Shown: positions 16,323 to 25,069 of the stretch, piece after piece
Layout of the letters: the number at the start of each line of letters is the position of its first letter
Numbering within the stretch: the stretch's first letter is position 1
Source of the DNA: Rufibacter ruber
GTDB lineage: Bacteria > Bacteroidota > Bacteroidia > Cytophagales > Hymenobacteraceae
Reading direction: 5' to 3'
Assembly (NCBI RefSeq): GCF_001647275.1
Contig: NZ_LRMM01000039.1
Location: forward strand, 1-43,809
DNA length: 43,809 nt
Position numbers and translations under genes: made by a program
The notes under the pieces: model-generated
The model's input: only the letters and a program-made list of their open reading frames with translations
What the model was told of the DNA's origin: nothing
The model's database searches: none

Positions 16323-16871
16323 TTACACAATAAGGATTACGTTTAATAATCCTATGCCGCCGGCATAATCCCGGGCACTGCTGTACAAGTAATTCTCTGG
16401 TTGATCAACAAAACCAGCTTCCACCGGATTGGTGTGCACGTATTCCAGCTTCTGCTGCAACAGGAAGTTACTGTTCAGCACCAGCGGGTGGTTGTGCTGT
16501 TGCCAGAACTGGAACCCGCTGTTGTTGCCATTGCGCCCGCCTGCGCGCTCCATCATCCAGAGCATCCATTCTTTCCGGCTTTCCTGCGGATGCTCTGTGA
16601 TGGCTTTTCTGAGTTGGGAGGACGTAAAACTTTTAAAGTCCCGCAGAATATCAGCCATCGGGGCACCATGCGTTCCAATAATTAGGTGCACGTGGCTGCT
16701 CATGAGGCAGTAGGCATACACCTCCAGCCCTTTCTTTTTCTGGCAGAACGTGAGACTGTCCAGCAGGACTTGCCGGTATTCATCCCGTATAAACACATCA
16801 ATCCAATGCACCACGGCAAAGCTCACAAAATACAGCTTGTCCTGGTCTCTGAACTTATACTTCCGGCTCAT
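16323..16871 (-). CDS. REP-associated tyrosine transposase (RAYT, Y1_Tnp/HUH)
   Basis: A 182-residue single-domain HUH enzyme of the IS200/REP-associated group. Key residues: the His-x-His pair in SSHVHLIIG (residues 58-66, H60 and H62) that binds the metal, and the catalytic tyrosine in LEYVHTNPVEAGFV (Y144). The N-terminus KYKFRDQDKLYFVSFAVVHW and the ILRDFKSFTS helix fit the family. RAYTs cut single-stranded DNA at REP hairpins and are normally single-copy, domesticated genes rather than self-moving elements. Here the gene is bordered by REP-like hairpins on both sides (R2 at 16287-16308, R3 at 16946-16967), the classical REPtron layout. The gene appears intact. Confidence 0.93.
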   Translation of the reverse strand: MSRKYKFRDQDKLYFVSFAVVHWIDVFIRDEYRQVLLDSLTFCQKKKGLEVYAYCLMSSHVHLIIGTHGAPMADILRDFKSFTSSQLRKAITEHPQESRKEWMLWMMERAGGRNGNNSGFQFWQQHNHPLVLNSNFLLQQKLEYVHTNPVEAGFVDQPENYLYSSARDYAGGIGLLNVILIV

Positions 16872-16945
16872 GCCATTTTGTACGGCAATTATAGCAGAGA
16901 AGATAAATCACCTACTCCAAAAGAAGTGTTCTATAACTAAAACAT

Positions 16946-16967
16946 GGCGCAAGCGTCCGCTTGTGTC
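16946..16967 (-). repeat. REP-like hairpin R3
   Basis: Minus strand reads GACAC, AAGCG-GA-CGCTT, GCGCC, ATG. It lies 75 bp upstream of the RAYT start, same orientation as R2, and pairs head-to-head with R4. Confidence 0.8.
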
Positions 16968-17040
16968 TGCACGCATTGCAAGGTTTTATTTCCTGTCAAA
17001 GTTTTTATGCTACGCTAAAAGCTGTAGCGTGAAAAGCATT

Positions 17041-17130
17041 TCCGGCTTGTTTTGGCAAAATCAGGTCAAAAACGGAAGGTCAGGGAAAGAGGCTCAGGAA
17101 TACGTGGGGACACAAGCGGACGCTTGCGCC
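17041..17130 (+). repeat. Composite repeat copy 2: palindrome + spacer + REP (R4)
   Basis: An imperfect palindrome (17043-17075), spacer GGAAGGTCAGGGAAAGAGG, CTCAGGAATACGTG, then REP hairpin R4 (17109-17130). Closely matches copy 3 through the whole spacer. Confidence 0.75.
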
Positions 17131-17247
17131 ATAAGGTGCATCTACTGCCGTAATCTCTAACGCCAGTTTGGGGCTATCGTCCTCGTCCTCTTGGCAGCCA
17201 AGGAAGAAGATACAAAGGCAAAGCAGGGCAATGGGGAGAAACCTCAT
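17080..17247 (-). pseudogene. Lipoprotein N-terminal fragment fused to repeat sequence
   Basis: An ATG at 17247 opens a 55-codon frame with a clear lipoprotein signal: hydrophobic core LPIALLCLCIFFLGC, lipobox LGC, then the acidic linker QEDEDDSPK normal for surface lipoproteins of this phylum. After about residue 40 (AVDAPYG) the translation becomes that of REP R4 and its composite repeat, then stops. The gene therefore looks broken by repeat DNA. A plausible distal half on the same strand lies at 15859-16008. Confidence 0.55.
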
Positions 17248-17405
17248 TTGGGATAATTATATGGTAAAAACCTATACGTCAGGTTGTAGCATTTATAAGT
17301 TAAGGTACTAGATTGAGAAGTTGTCTAAAGGAAGTGGTGTGAGCCTAACAGGTCTTTTTATTTCAGAGCCTTTGAGGGAGAGCAAAGTTTAGCTGTTTAG
17401 GAAAA

Positions 17406-17499
17406 TCCGTTTTTGCCTGTTTTCGCCAAAACAGGCCAAAAACGGAAGGCAGGGAAAGAAGAGCAGGAATAAGTGAGGGCACAAGCGGATAATTACGCC
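17406..17499 (+). repeat. Composite repeat copy 3: palindrome + spacer + REP (R5)
   Basis: TCCGTTTTTG...CAAAAACGGA palindrome (17406-17446), spacer GGAAGGCAGGGAAAGAAG, AGCAGGAATAAGTG, then REP R5 (17478-17499), whose right inner arm has decayed (GGATAATTA in place of the usual stem). Ends 20 bp from the next gene's stop. Confidence 0.75.
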
Positions 17500-17518
17500 A
17501 ATTAGGGGCGGCAGTGGT

Positions 17519-18370
17519 TTACGTTTTTTTAATGTGGTGCTGAATCCTTGCTAATTCACTATTTACTTCTCTTTCACGCTTAGCTTTTTCTTTTTCAACT
17601 AACTTTTCGTCTTGACAGAGCAAGATACACTCTTTAACTGCATTGAAATATAGTAAACATTCATCTCCATCCAATTCATGTAGTCCCTTACTTAAAATAG
17701 AATAAATGTGCGGGTTGTTTACCAAGTGTGAAGGCAAATTATCTTTCAACAAGCCTATTTTTTCCTTAAATCTGAGATCTTTATATGTATTTTCCTGCCA
17801 ATCAGGTTCAAGCTTCCTTTGATTATAAGCGCTATCTATAAAGAAATTTTCTATAATCCTTCTTAAATGCGCAAATGCAGCTATTCCAAACTTGTTTGAA
17901 TAGAACATTAAAGCATTGTAGAGATCTTTATAATTATCGCCTAATAATTTCTTGTATTTACTTATATTACCTTTTTGTATATCAAATAAGGATGGGCTTT
18001 GACCCACTTTAGTAATAGTTTTGTTTTCAACTTTATAAAATATATTTAAGGTATGTGTATCGTTTCTTGAGCAAGCGAAATCTAATTGATATATAGTAGG
18101 TTGGATAAACTCATCTAATGGGTCTACCCTCTTCTGGTTATTTCGATACGAAACAATACTATTGTTAAATATTATTTGTTTGTACTCTGATATCTCTTTA
18201 TCAAAACTATTGATGTTTTTGTATACAGTAGATTTTCGACAATAAGGACAATAGCAATCAATTGTTCCGTTGTAAAATACTATTTCTATAAAGTTTTTTA
18301 TTGAAGTAATCTCTTTTTTCTTAAATAGAGGCTCTTCTAAAATAAACAATAAAGCTTCATGTCTTTCCAT
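17519..18370 (-). CDS. AT-rich protein of unknown function with a possible zinc site
   Basis: A 283-residue soluble protein that I do not recognise as a named family. Cys39, Cys41 and Cys44 (CYCPYC) with Cys100 and His106 (FACSRNDTH) could form a zinc ribbon in the N-terminal third. The C-terminal half is helical, with FGIAAFAHLRRIIENFF (161-177) and SKGLHELDGDECLLYF (227-242), then a charged lysine/glutamate tail. Base composition is far more A/T rich than the neighbours, and it lies between the repeat zone and the AddA-like gene, both signs of horizontal acquisition. No partner gene is visible. Confidence 0.7.
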   Translation of the reverse strand: MERHEALLFILEEPLFKKKEITSIKNFIEIVFYNGTIDCYCPYCRKSTVYKNINSFDKEISEYKQIIFNNSIVSYRNNQKRVDPLDEFIQPTIYQLDFACSRNDTHTLNIFYKVENKTITKVGQSPSLFDIQKGNISKYKKLLGDNYKDLYNALMFYSNKFGIAAFAHLRRIIENFFIDSAYNQRKLEPDWQENTYKDLRFKEKIGLLKDNLPSHLVNNPHIYSILSKGLHELDGDECLLYFNAVKECILLCQDEKLVEKEKAKREREVNSELARIQHHIKKT

Positions 18371-18476
18371 AAAAATTTAAGCAAAATTCTTTTTATAATT
18401 TGTTCTGGAGTTTTTAATCAAAAATTAAGATAAAAAAAGCACTGTTTATTATACCTAATGGTGAAATTTTCTGTTT

Positions 18477-21400
18477 CTACCCAGCCACTTCCCCCACAAA
18501 CTCCCACTCCTCCACGCGTTCTTCTTCGAAATAGTACACCACGCACGTAATCCTGCTCATCATCAACTCCCTGAACAGCGCCGCGTAAGAGTTCAGGTTC
18601 TCCGCATATTCCTCCTTGGCCGGTGGTAATTTGTAGTCAATGAGCGTCACATCTCCCGTCTCCCCGAACACAATGCGGTCTGGTTTGTAGCGGTTGGTGC
18701 GCACGTCCAGCACTTCGCGCTCATTCTCCACGGTTACGGCGCGGCTGAAGTAGCGCTGCATTTGGGGGTGTTGAAGCACGTGGTCCACCATCTGGGTGAG
18801 GGTGGGCAGTTCGCGCTGCGAGATGATGCCCTGGTGCACCAACTGCCGAAGGGCTTTGGGCGCTTCCTCGGCGTAGGTGATGCGGGCGAGGGCGTAGTGC
18901 AGCTTCCGGTTCCAGCGGCGGTGCTCCTGCTGGGTCTCAAAATCAAAGACGTTGTTGGCGTGCTGCTTCAGCTTCAGGTTCTGCGCCCAGTCCGCCGAGG
19001 TGAATTTGTCCAGCACGTACACGTCTTCAGAAAGAGTTTTGTAGCTCACCGCCTGCGGCGCGCCTTTGGCGAGTTGATAGCAAAATTGGCCCTCTTGCCA
19101 GAGTTCTTTGCTCTCCAGGTATTTGTGCAGCCAGAAACTTACGTTCTTTTGCGCGCCGCCTTTCTTGAAATCCTGGGCCTTGCCAATGAGGTAAAGGCGG
19201 TCCACAGGGCGGGTGAGGGCCACGTAGAGCATGTTCAGGCTTTCAATGAAGGTTTTCTCCAGCTTTTGGGCGTACTGGTCGGCTAAAGCGGTCTGCTCCA
19301 GTTTTTTGTTCAGGTTCACCACGGCCGTGCGCAGCTTTCCGCACGCGGCCACACTCTCCGGCAACGTGCCCCAGAGCAGCGACGAGGTCTGCGGTTCCAG
19401 GCTCCAGTCGCAGAAGGGCACAATCACCACAGGGTAATCCAGTCCCTTGCTTTTATGGATGCTGGTGATGGTGATGGCGTCACGGTCTTTGGGCGTGTTA
19501 ATGCTCAGGTTCTCCTTGTGCAAATCCCAGTACTGTAAGAAGTTGTTGAGGTTGTTGCTGTACTTGAGCGTGTACTCCAGCACCAGATCTAGGAACCGGA
19601 ACAGGTACTCGCACTCGTTGTTCTTGCCCAGTAAATCAAACACCCGTATCAGCTTCTCGGTGAGCTCATAGATGGAGAGGTTCCCGGCATCGCGGTACGC
19701 CAAATCAAATCCCTGCTGCTGTAAGAACTGGAAGAACGGGTCAATGCTCGGCTCCACGGCCAGCGCGGCAATCTTGCCCGTGGTGGCGCTGTCGGGCAGT
19801 TCCTGATGCACTACTTTATACACCAGATACAAAGCCTGCGACCGCGCCAGACTGTTGGCGGGCTGGTTCAGAATTCTAAAGAAGGCGATGATGAGATTGA
19901 TGACCTCGGCGAACTGCAACGAAAGTGAATCCTGTGAGATAATGTCGTATTTCTTCTGCTTCAGGAAGTTGGCTACTAGTTTGCTGTTGCGGTTGGTACG
20001 GCTAAGAATAGCAATATCACGCGGCGCGTAGCCATCGGCCTGGGCCTGCTGCACCATCTGCAAAACCAGCTGCAAGGTGCTTTCCTGGTAGGAGAGGAGG
20101 TCGTCTTCGGCGTAGCCTTCGTAAATTTCCTCGGTTTGCTGGCAGGCATCTAAATCCACTTTAAAAGGCGGCACTTCGTCCTGCGTGAAAAGTACCTGCA
20201 GATGGGCTTTGCCCGATTCTTTCCCTGCGGGTGATTCCTGCTGAAACTTGTCGTCATAAATGGCCTGCAACAGCGGGAACTGCGGATTGCTTTGGCTGAT
20301 GAACCCGAACAGCTCATTGTTGAACTGGATGATTTCTGGGGCGCTGCGGTAGTTGGTGTTCAGGTTGGCGGGCGAGAGGGTCCAGCGGAGGGTATCATAG
20401 CGTGGGGCCACGTTCTCCTCAAAACGTGAGTTCTGGTACAGGTGGTGCGTCTGGTTGCGGTGCAGGTGCAGAATCTGTTCCATCTCGCCGCCGCGCCAGC
20501 CGTAGATGGCCTGCTTGGCATCGCCCACCACCATGTTGAAATTGTCACCGGCCAGGGCATTCTCCACCAGCGGCAGCAGGTTGTTCCATTGCAGCACCGA
20601 GGTATCCTGAAACTCGTCAATCAAGATATGCTGGTACCGTTCACCCAGCCGCTCATAGATAAACGGAATAGGCTCTTGCAGCACAATCTCCGTGATGCGC
20701 TTGTTGAACTCCGAGATGTGCACCAGGTTCTTGTCCAGCTTTATCTCCTGAATGCAGCGATCCAGCTCGCTCAGCACGCTCAGCTTGTACAAGTGCGGCA
20801 GCATGGCCGAAATGAGGATATGGTTCTGCGTCTCGCGTTCCTTCAGGTCCTCAATGGCGCGGTAAATTTGCGAGAGCCTAGGCTTAATCTGGTCCAACGC
20901 CACCTTCGCGCCGGTACTGGCTTTGGCGCTGGGCCACTTGTCATCGTTCACGGTTTTGGCGGCGTTGCTGTTGGCGATGGTAATGTCAAAGCCGCTGTTC
21001 CATTTACGGAAGTAGGAGTAGATGCCGTTCTTGCCGTAAGACATTTCCTCGGGCATGATGCCGTGGCGGTCAATCAGGTCACTTGCCTCCTGCGCCAGGG
21101 CCTGAATCTGCTTTTCTACGTTTACTTTCTGGCTGTACAGCTCACTGCGTATCTTCTTGAAATCTTGCAGGGTAAGCTGCCCAATGTCCAGCAAATGTTC
21201 ATAGGTCTGCTCGTTCAGAAGATTACGGGCAAAGTCGGCGAGTTCATCGGGCAGCACGTTCCAGCTTTTGCCTTCCTCTGCTTTGTCCAGGGCGTACTGT
21301 TGCAGGGTTTCGGCCAGCAGCCGGTTCTCTGCCTGGGTGTTCACCTTGTTTAAAAGCAAACTCACGGCGGTACTTAACAGCGTCTGCGCGTCCATGTCCA

Positions 21401-21842
21401 CTTCAAAATTGTGGGGCAGCTTGAGCTCGGTGGTAAAGGCAGAAACCACCTTGTTCACAAAGGAGTCAATGGTGCTCACCGCAAACTCTGAGTAGTGGAA
21501 GAGGAGGTGGTCGAACACCTTCGCGGCCCGCGCCCGCAATCCTTCCTCGGTTAAATCAGGCTGCCCGTATTCTGTCTGTATTTCATGTAATATGTAAAAT
21601 AGAAGTTGGTCGCTGTTCCGCTTTTCCTTCTCGGGCAAAGCCGTGTCATTGAAGCCCCGCAAGGCCTCCAGAATACGCGTCTTCATTTCCTGGGCGGCAT
21701 CATTGGTGAACGTGATGGCCAGGATGTTCTTGTAATAGGAGGGTTCCTCGCTCTGCAGGGCCAGTTTCAGGTATTCCTTGGTGAGGTGGTAGGTCTTGCC
21801 GGAGCCGGCCGAGGAGGAGTATATTTTAAAAGTAGCGGGCAT
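18477..21842 (-). CDS. AddA/RecB-like UvrD-family helicase-nuclease
   Basis: A 1121-residue SF1A helicase with a C-terminal nuclease, the large subunit type of RecBCD/AddAB double-strand-break repair enzymes. Motifs in order: Walker A SSAGSGKT (10-17), AITFTNDAAQEMKTRI, DEFQDTS (Walker B), VVGDAKQAIYGWRGGE, LNTNYRS, ITSIHKSKGLDYPVVIVPF, and YVALTRPVDRLYLIG. The C-terminus has the PD-(D/E)XK signature RYKPDRIVFG...VTLIDYK. The start gives MPATFKIYSSSAG, matching the family. The AddB-like partner, usually adjacent, is not next to it; the upstream neighbour is an unrelated glycosyltransferase. Confidence 0.93.
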   Translation of the reverse strand: MPATFKIYSSSAGSGKTYHLTKEYLKLALQSEEPSYYKNILAITFTNDAAQEMKTRILEALRGFNDTALPEKEKRNSDQLLFYILHEIQTEYGQPDLTEEGLRARAAKVFDHLLFHYSEFAVSTIDSFVNKVVSAFTTELKLPHNFEVDMDAQTLLSTAVSLLLNKVNTQAENRLLAETLQQYALDKAEEGKSWNVLPDELADFARNLLNEQTYEHLLDIGQLTLQDFKKIRSELYSQKVNVEKQIQALAQEASDLIDRHGIMPEEMSYGKNGIYSYFRKWNSGFDITIANSNAAKTVNDDKWPSAKASTGAKVALDQIKPRLSQIYRAIEDLKERETQNHILISAMLPHLYKLSVLSELDRCIQEIKLDKNLVHISEFNKRITEIVLQEPIPFIYERLGERYQHILIDEFQDTSVLQWNNLLPLVENALAGDNFNMVVGDAKQAIYGWRGGEMEQILHLHRNQTHHLYQNSRFEENVAPRYDTLRWTLSPANLNTNYRSAPEIIQFNNELFGFISQSNPQFPLLQAIYDDKFQQESPAGKESGKAHLQVLFTQDEVPPFKVDLDACQQTEEIYEGYAEDDLLSYQESTLQLVLQMVQQAQADGYAPRDIAILSRTNRNSKLVANFLKQKKYDIISQDSLSLQFAEVINLIIAFFRILNQPANSLARSQALYLVYKVVHQELPDSATTGKIAALAVEPSIDPFFQFLQQQGFDLAYRDAGNLSIYELTEKLIRVFDLLGKNNECEYLFRFLDLVLEYTLKYSNNLNNFLQYWDLHKENLSINTPKDRDAITITSIHKSKGLDYPVVIVPFCDWSLEPQTSSLLWGTLPESVAACGKLRTAVVNLNKKLEQTALADQYAQKLEKTFIESLNMLYVALTRPVDRLYLIGKAQDFKKGGAQKNVSFWLHKYLESKELWQEGQFCYQLAKGAPQAVSYKTLSEDVYVLDKFTSADWAQNLKLKQHANNVFDFETQQEHRRWNRKLHYALARITYAEEAPKALRQLVHQGIISQRELPTLTQMVDHVLQHPQMQRYFSRAVTVENEREVLDVRTNRYKPDRIVFGETGDVTLIDYKLPPAKEEYAENLNSYAALFRELMMSRITCVVYYFEEERVEEWEFVGEVAG

Positions 21843-21932
21843 GTTATTAATTCAACCTGAAGGAAAAGAGAGTAATAAGGAATACGTGCTTCCCTAAATC
21901 ACGAAGTTTGGCACTTATAGAGACGGGTTTAC

Positions 21933-22898
21933 CTATGCACTCTTTCTAAGATTGGTGTCTTCTATAATATACAGAGGTCTGTCCAATACATTTTTATTTA
22001 TCCGGCTAATGTACTCCCCAATAATGCCGGTGGTCAATAACTGTATCCCCCCTATAAACATAGAGCTAATGATCAAAGAGGTCCAGCCAGTGATGGTTCT
22101 ATGCAGGATGAAGTAAGAATAGACGGCGTATAAAATAATAAGGAAGGAGACAAAGGAAATGGTCATTCCCAGAGTAGTGACCAGCCGTAGGGGTTTATCT
22201 GAGAAGCTGGTGATGCCGTCCATGGCAAACCGGAACATCTTTGACAGCGGGTAACCGGTTTTGCCATATTTGCGCTCGTCCCGGTTGAACGTGACCTGGG
22301 TCTGTTTAAACCCCAGCCACGCTATCTGTCCCCGCAAGAACTTGTTTTGCTCGGGCATCTTCCGCAAGTAATCCACTACCTTCCGGTTAATCAGCCTAAA
22401 GTCTCCCGTGTCTAGGGGTATGTCAATATTGGTGATGTGATTCAACGTTCTGTAAAACGCTTTTGCTGTTATTTTTTTGAAAAAGCTTTCCCCTTTTCTA
22501 CTGATTCTTTTGGCATAGACCACATCATACCCCTCTTGGTATTTAGTATAAAGCTCTAGAATCAGTTCTGGCGGGTCCTGCAAATCACCATCAATGATGA
22601 CCACTGCATTACCGTTACAGGCATCAAGACCTGCTGTCACAGCTATCTGGTGCCCAAAATTCCTGCTGAAGTTAATGTAGTATGCATTTTCATTAAGTTC
22701 ACTAAGTTGCTGCAGCACAAGCAGGGAGTTGTCTTTGCTGCCGTCATTTACAAAAATTAGCTCATAGTGGGGGGTGATCATGGAAACCGTCTTTACCAGG
22801 CGGTCATGGAGTTCAGGAAGTATCTGCTCTTCGTTGAAAATTGGGATCACTACTGAGATGTCCATAGAACCGTTAGTGTTTTCTTTGCTGTATTTCAT
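21933..22898 (-). CDS. Family 2 glycosyltransferase (DPM1/GtrB-like)
   Basis: A 321-residue membrane-bound glycosyltransferase making a polyprenyl-phosphate sugar. GT-A catalytic domain: MDISVVIPIFNEEQILPELH, ELIFVNDGSKDNS, ARNFGHQIA-type segment (SRNFGHQIAVTAGLD) and the metal-binding VVIIDGDLQDPPELI; then the acceptor-site region DTGDFRLINRKVVDYLR and, at the C-terminus, two transmembrane helices (about 235-260 and 270-295). Start set at the ATG at 22898, which overlaps the upstream gene by 26 bp; the ATG at 22865 would also give a complete catalytic domain. Forms an operon with the GT39-type transferase, its likely user of the lipid-linked sugar. Confidence 0.9.
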   Translation of the reverse strand: MKYSKENTNGSMDISVVIPIFNEEQILPELHDRLVKTVSMITPHYELIFVNDGSKDNSLLVLQQLSELNENAYYINFSRNFGHQIAVTAGLDACNGNAVVIIDGDLQDPPELILELYTKYQEGYDVVYAKRISRKGESFFKKITAKAFYRTLNHITNIDIPLDTGDFRLINRKVVDYLRKMPEQNKFLRGQIAWLGFKQTQVTFNRDERKYGKTGYPLSKMFRFAMDGITSFSDKPLRLVTTLGMTISFVSFLIILYAVYSYFILHRTITGWTSLIISSMFIGGIQLLTTGIIGEYISRINKNVLDRPLYIIEDTNLRKSA

Positions 22899-24342
22899 AG
22901 GTGACAATGTTGCCAGCCTCCTCCATTCTGGTGGTGTGGTAGTTTTCCTCTATGTGCTGCTGAATGGTTTTTTGGTAGGTGGTAATTTTATCGCCCTCTG
23001 CTAAAGAATTCCACTCTTTTAGCCCTGTAGTAACCCCCCTCTCTTTGAGCATATGGATATAAAAATTATTGTGGGGGTTGTAACCTTCAAACACAAAGAA
23101 ACGATCCTGGGTAGGGTGCTTCCCTTTCACCGCATCTTTCAGGTAATAGCCCATTTCATAGAGTTCCACATCAGAAGACGCTTCCACCGGGTTCATTACC
23201 TTGTCTTTCATTCTCTTATAGGGGTTTATAAACAGGAGAAAGAGTAAAAGAAAAGGAAGAGGGTTCCACTGAAAAAGGGACGTTATCAGGGTTGACTTCT
23301 TTAAGATGGTAAAGAAACAATAAAGTGTGATGGCAGATAAGAGGGCGTAAAAAGGAAATAGAGGCACATCATACCAGGGTAATTTGGTCTTTCCGGTAGA
23401 AATGATCAAAAAGAAGGTGAGTGTTACCAGAAATGAGAAGGCAGCCATTTTTCTGAAGGGGCGCTCTTTGCTTGCCAAGCCTATGACCACCCCGCACGGG
23501 ATGAACAGATAGAATTCGGGGAACCTGTAGTTAATCAGATCATCATAATAAAACCAGAACCCACCGGTATGCCCTTCAATGGCTGTCAGGTACCGTCCCC
23601 CAAGTTCGTTTTGGTAAACAGCTTCCAGGTACCCCGGGTTGTACACTTCCCTTAGCCCATAATAACCCAACACAGCCAATAGGCAGCCGGTAAGGCCAAC
23701 GTAAAAATGTTTATTCCTGATCAGGGGAAGAAACTGTTTTGAATAAAAAGCATAGATAGCCAGCGCTGGCAGAAAGAGCAGCCCAGACACGCTTTTGGTT
23801 AGTACCCCTAGCGCCGTAGCGGCAAAAAACAAATACAGATATTTTGTTTTTTTTGACTCACAATGCAGGAAGAAGAAAAGGTTGCCGGCAGTTGTAAACA
23901 GCGTAAGCAGTGCATCATAATCTCCTGTTCTGGTGGCATGGTAATGTACGTATCCCTGCGCGCAGACCAGCAGTAAAACAGCAATGAACCCAAACCAGAA
24001 GCTTTTCAGATATCTCTCTGAGAAGAAAAGCAGCAGGACACACGTTAAGAAAGCAGCAATGGCTGAGGGGAGACGTACGGCTAAAACAGAAACCCCAAAA
24101 ACCTTCATGAAAACAACTTGTAACCAGATCAGGAAGGGGGGTTTGGTGTTCCACATATCTGGCTGCCCTTCAAAATAAGTCACCAAGAAGTTGTGGTTCT
24201 TGCTCATCTCATAGGCATTGATCGCTTGTCTTGCTTCGTCCCACACCCGTATGGGCACTGTCTCTAGTTTGCCAAAAAGGGGGAGTAGAATTATTCCAAA
24301 GAGCAGGAGGTACCTGGAATAGTGAACGACAGACGTTTTCAT
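22873..24342 (-). CDS. ArnT/PMT-like family 39 glycosyltransferase
   Basis: A 489-residue integral membrane protein with about 10-12 transmembrane helices and a periplasmic C-terminal domain, as in ArnT and related lipid-linked-sugar transferases. The first periplasmic loop has the conserved acidic pattern IRVWDEARQAINAYEM and NTKPPFLIWLQ; RLPSAIAAF and ATRTGDYDALLTL follow. Start chosen at 24342 (MKTSVVHYSRY) because the predicted promoter at 24397-24404 excludes the upstream candidate. Likely transfers a sugar from polyprenyl phosphate to an envelope molecule; the acceptor is unknown. Confidence 0.87.
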   Translation of the reverse strand: MKTSVVHYSRYLLLFGIILLPLFGKLETVPIRVWDEARQAINAYEMSKNHNFLVTYFEGQPDMWNTKPPFLIWLQVVFMKVFGVSVLAVRLPSAIAAFLTCVLLLFFSERYLKSFWFGFIAVLLLVCAQGYVHYHATRTGDYDALLTLFTTAGNLFFFLHCESKKTKYLYLFFAATALGVLTKSVSGLLFLPALAIYAFYSKQFLPLIRNKHFYVGLTGCLLAVLGYYGLREVYNPGYLEAVYQNELGGRYLTAIEGHTGGFWFYYDDLINYRFPEFYLFIPCGVVIGLASKERPFRKMAAFSFLVTLTFFLIISTGKTKLPWYDVPLFPFYALLSAITLYCFFTILKKSTLITSLFQWNPLPFLLLFLLFINPYKRMKDKVMNPVEASSDVELYEMGYYLKDAVKGKHPTQDRFFVFEGYNPHNNFYIHMLKERGVTTGLKEWNSLAEGDKITTYQKTIQQHIEENYHTTRMEEAGNIVTYEIQQRKH

Positions 24343-24396
24343 TAGGGGCGGGTTTAGGCGGAGGGTCTTTTGTTGAGGGCTAGAAGTATAAAACAT

Positions 24397-24404
24397 CAAA
24401 TATA
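24397..24404 (-). promoter_or_regulatory. TATATTTG promoter element
   Basis: Minus-strand TATATTTG fits TAnnTTTG, 55 bp before the GT39 start; no clear TTG upstream box. Confidence 0.45.
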
Positions 24405-25069
24405 AATCTTTCCTCCCTTTGTAGGCTTCCCTTATGGTTGCGGCTGGGGAGATAATGGTCTGGTAAGCTGTATCAAAAACGTGGGGCTGCCACAGAAGCC
24501 GTAAAGCAGATTCGCCTGAAGGATATTTAAGGTGAGCATAGGCGGAGAGGCTGATTTAAGTAGTAGCAGGCATAGGAGTGAAATTTGTTTAGAAGTAGGA
24601 ATTCAACGGTAGCCTATTAGATTTCTGTTTCTGGGCTGTTTTCACGAAAATAGGCAAAAAACAGGAGATGCGATCTTATAAATGAAAGGAGGCCGCTGCT
24701 AGCCGGGTGAAGGTCACCAGCCCATTCTTCCATTGCTGAGAACACCCCTTCCGGGAGGGGCGGGGGCTGGTTCTATATGTCCGCTCCCCAGTACCGTCTG
24801 CGCCTGCTGCTCCATAGTCCCCGCAGAATATGGTAGAAAAGTGAGGGGCTGCGCCACCTGCTATGCGGGCTTCTACTCCCCATCTGTCTGTCATTCATCA
24901 CCGCAGAACAGTGGGGAGACTACGGCAAAAATCATAAGAAGAGTTCCCCCTATCATTCTGCCTGCGGATTACATGAAAACCCCTATTTTTACGTTTGGTA
25001 TAGGGGCGGACGGATTTCCTGCTGTCCTGCTTGTAGAAAGTACCACTACCTCCGGTTCCGGTTTCCCCC
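24405..25069. other. Gene-free divergent spacer with a degenerate palindrome
   Basis: About 660 bp between divergent genes. At 24624-24664 there is a worn CTGTTTT/AAAACAG palindrome. Open frames here have no protein-like character. No promoter for the outer-membrane protein gene was identified with confidence. Confidence 0.4.

Noticed and set aside
15685-17499. Possible CRISPR array
   Set aside because: The repeats are palindromes and REPs with irregular spacing and inverted orientations, with no regular spacers and no cas genes.
20442-21353. 303-codon plus-strand frame opposite the AddA-like gene
   Set aside because: Antisense shadow in GC-rich coding DNA; Val/Leu/Gln/His-rich composition typical of such shadows.
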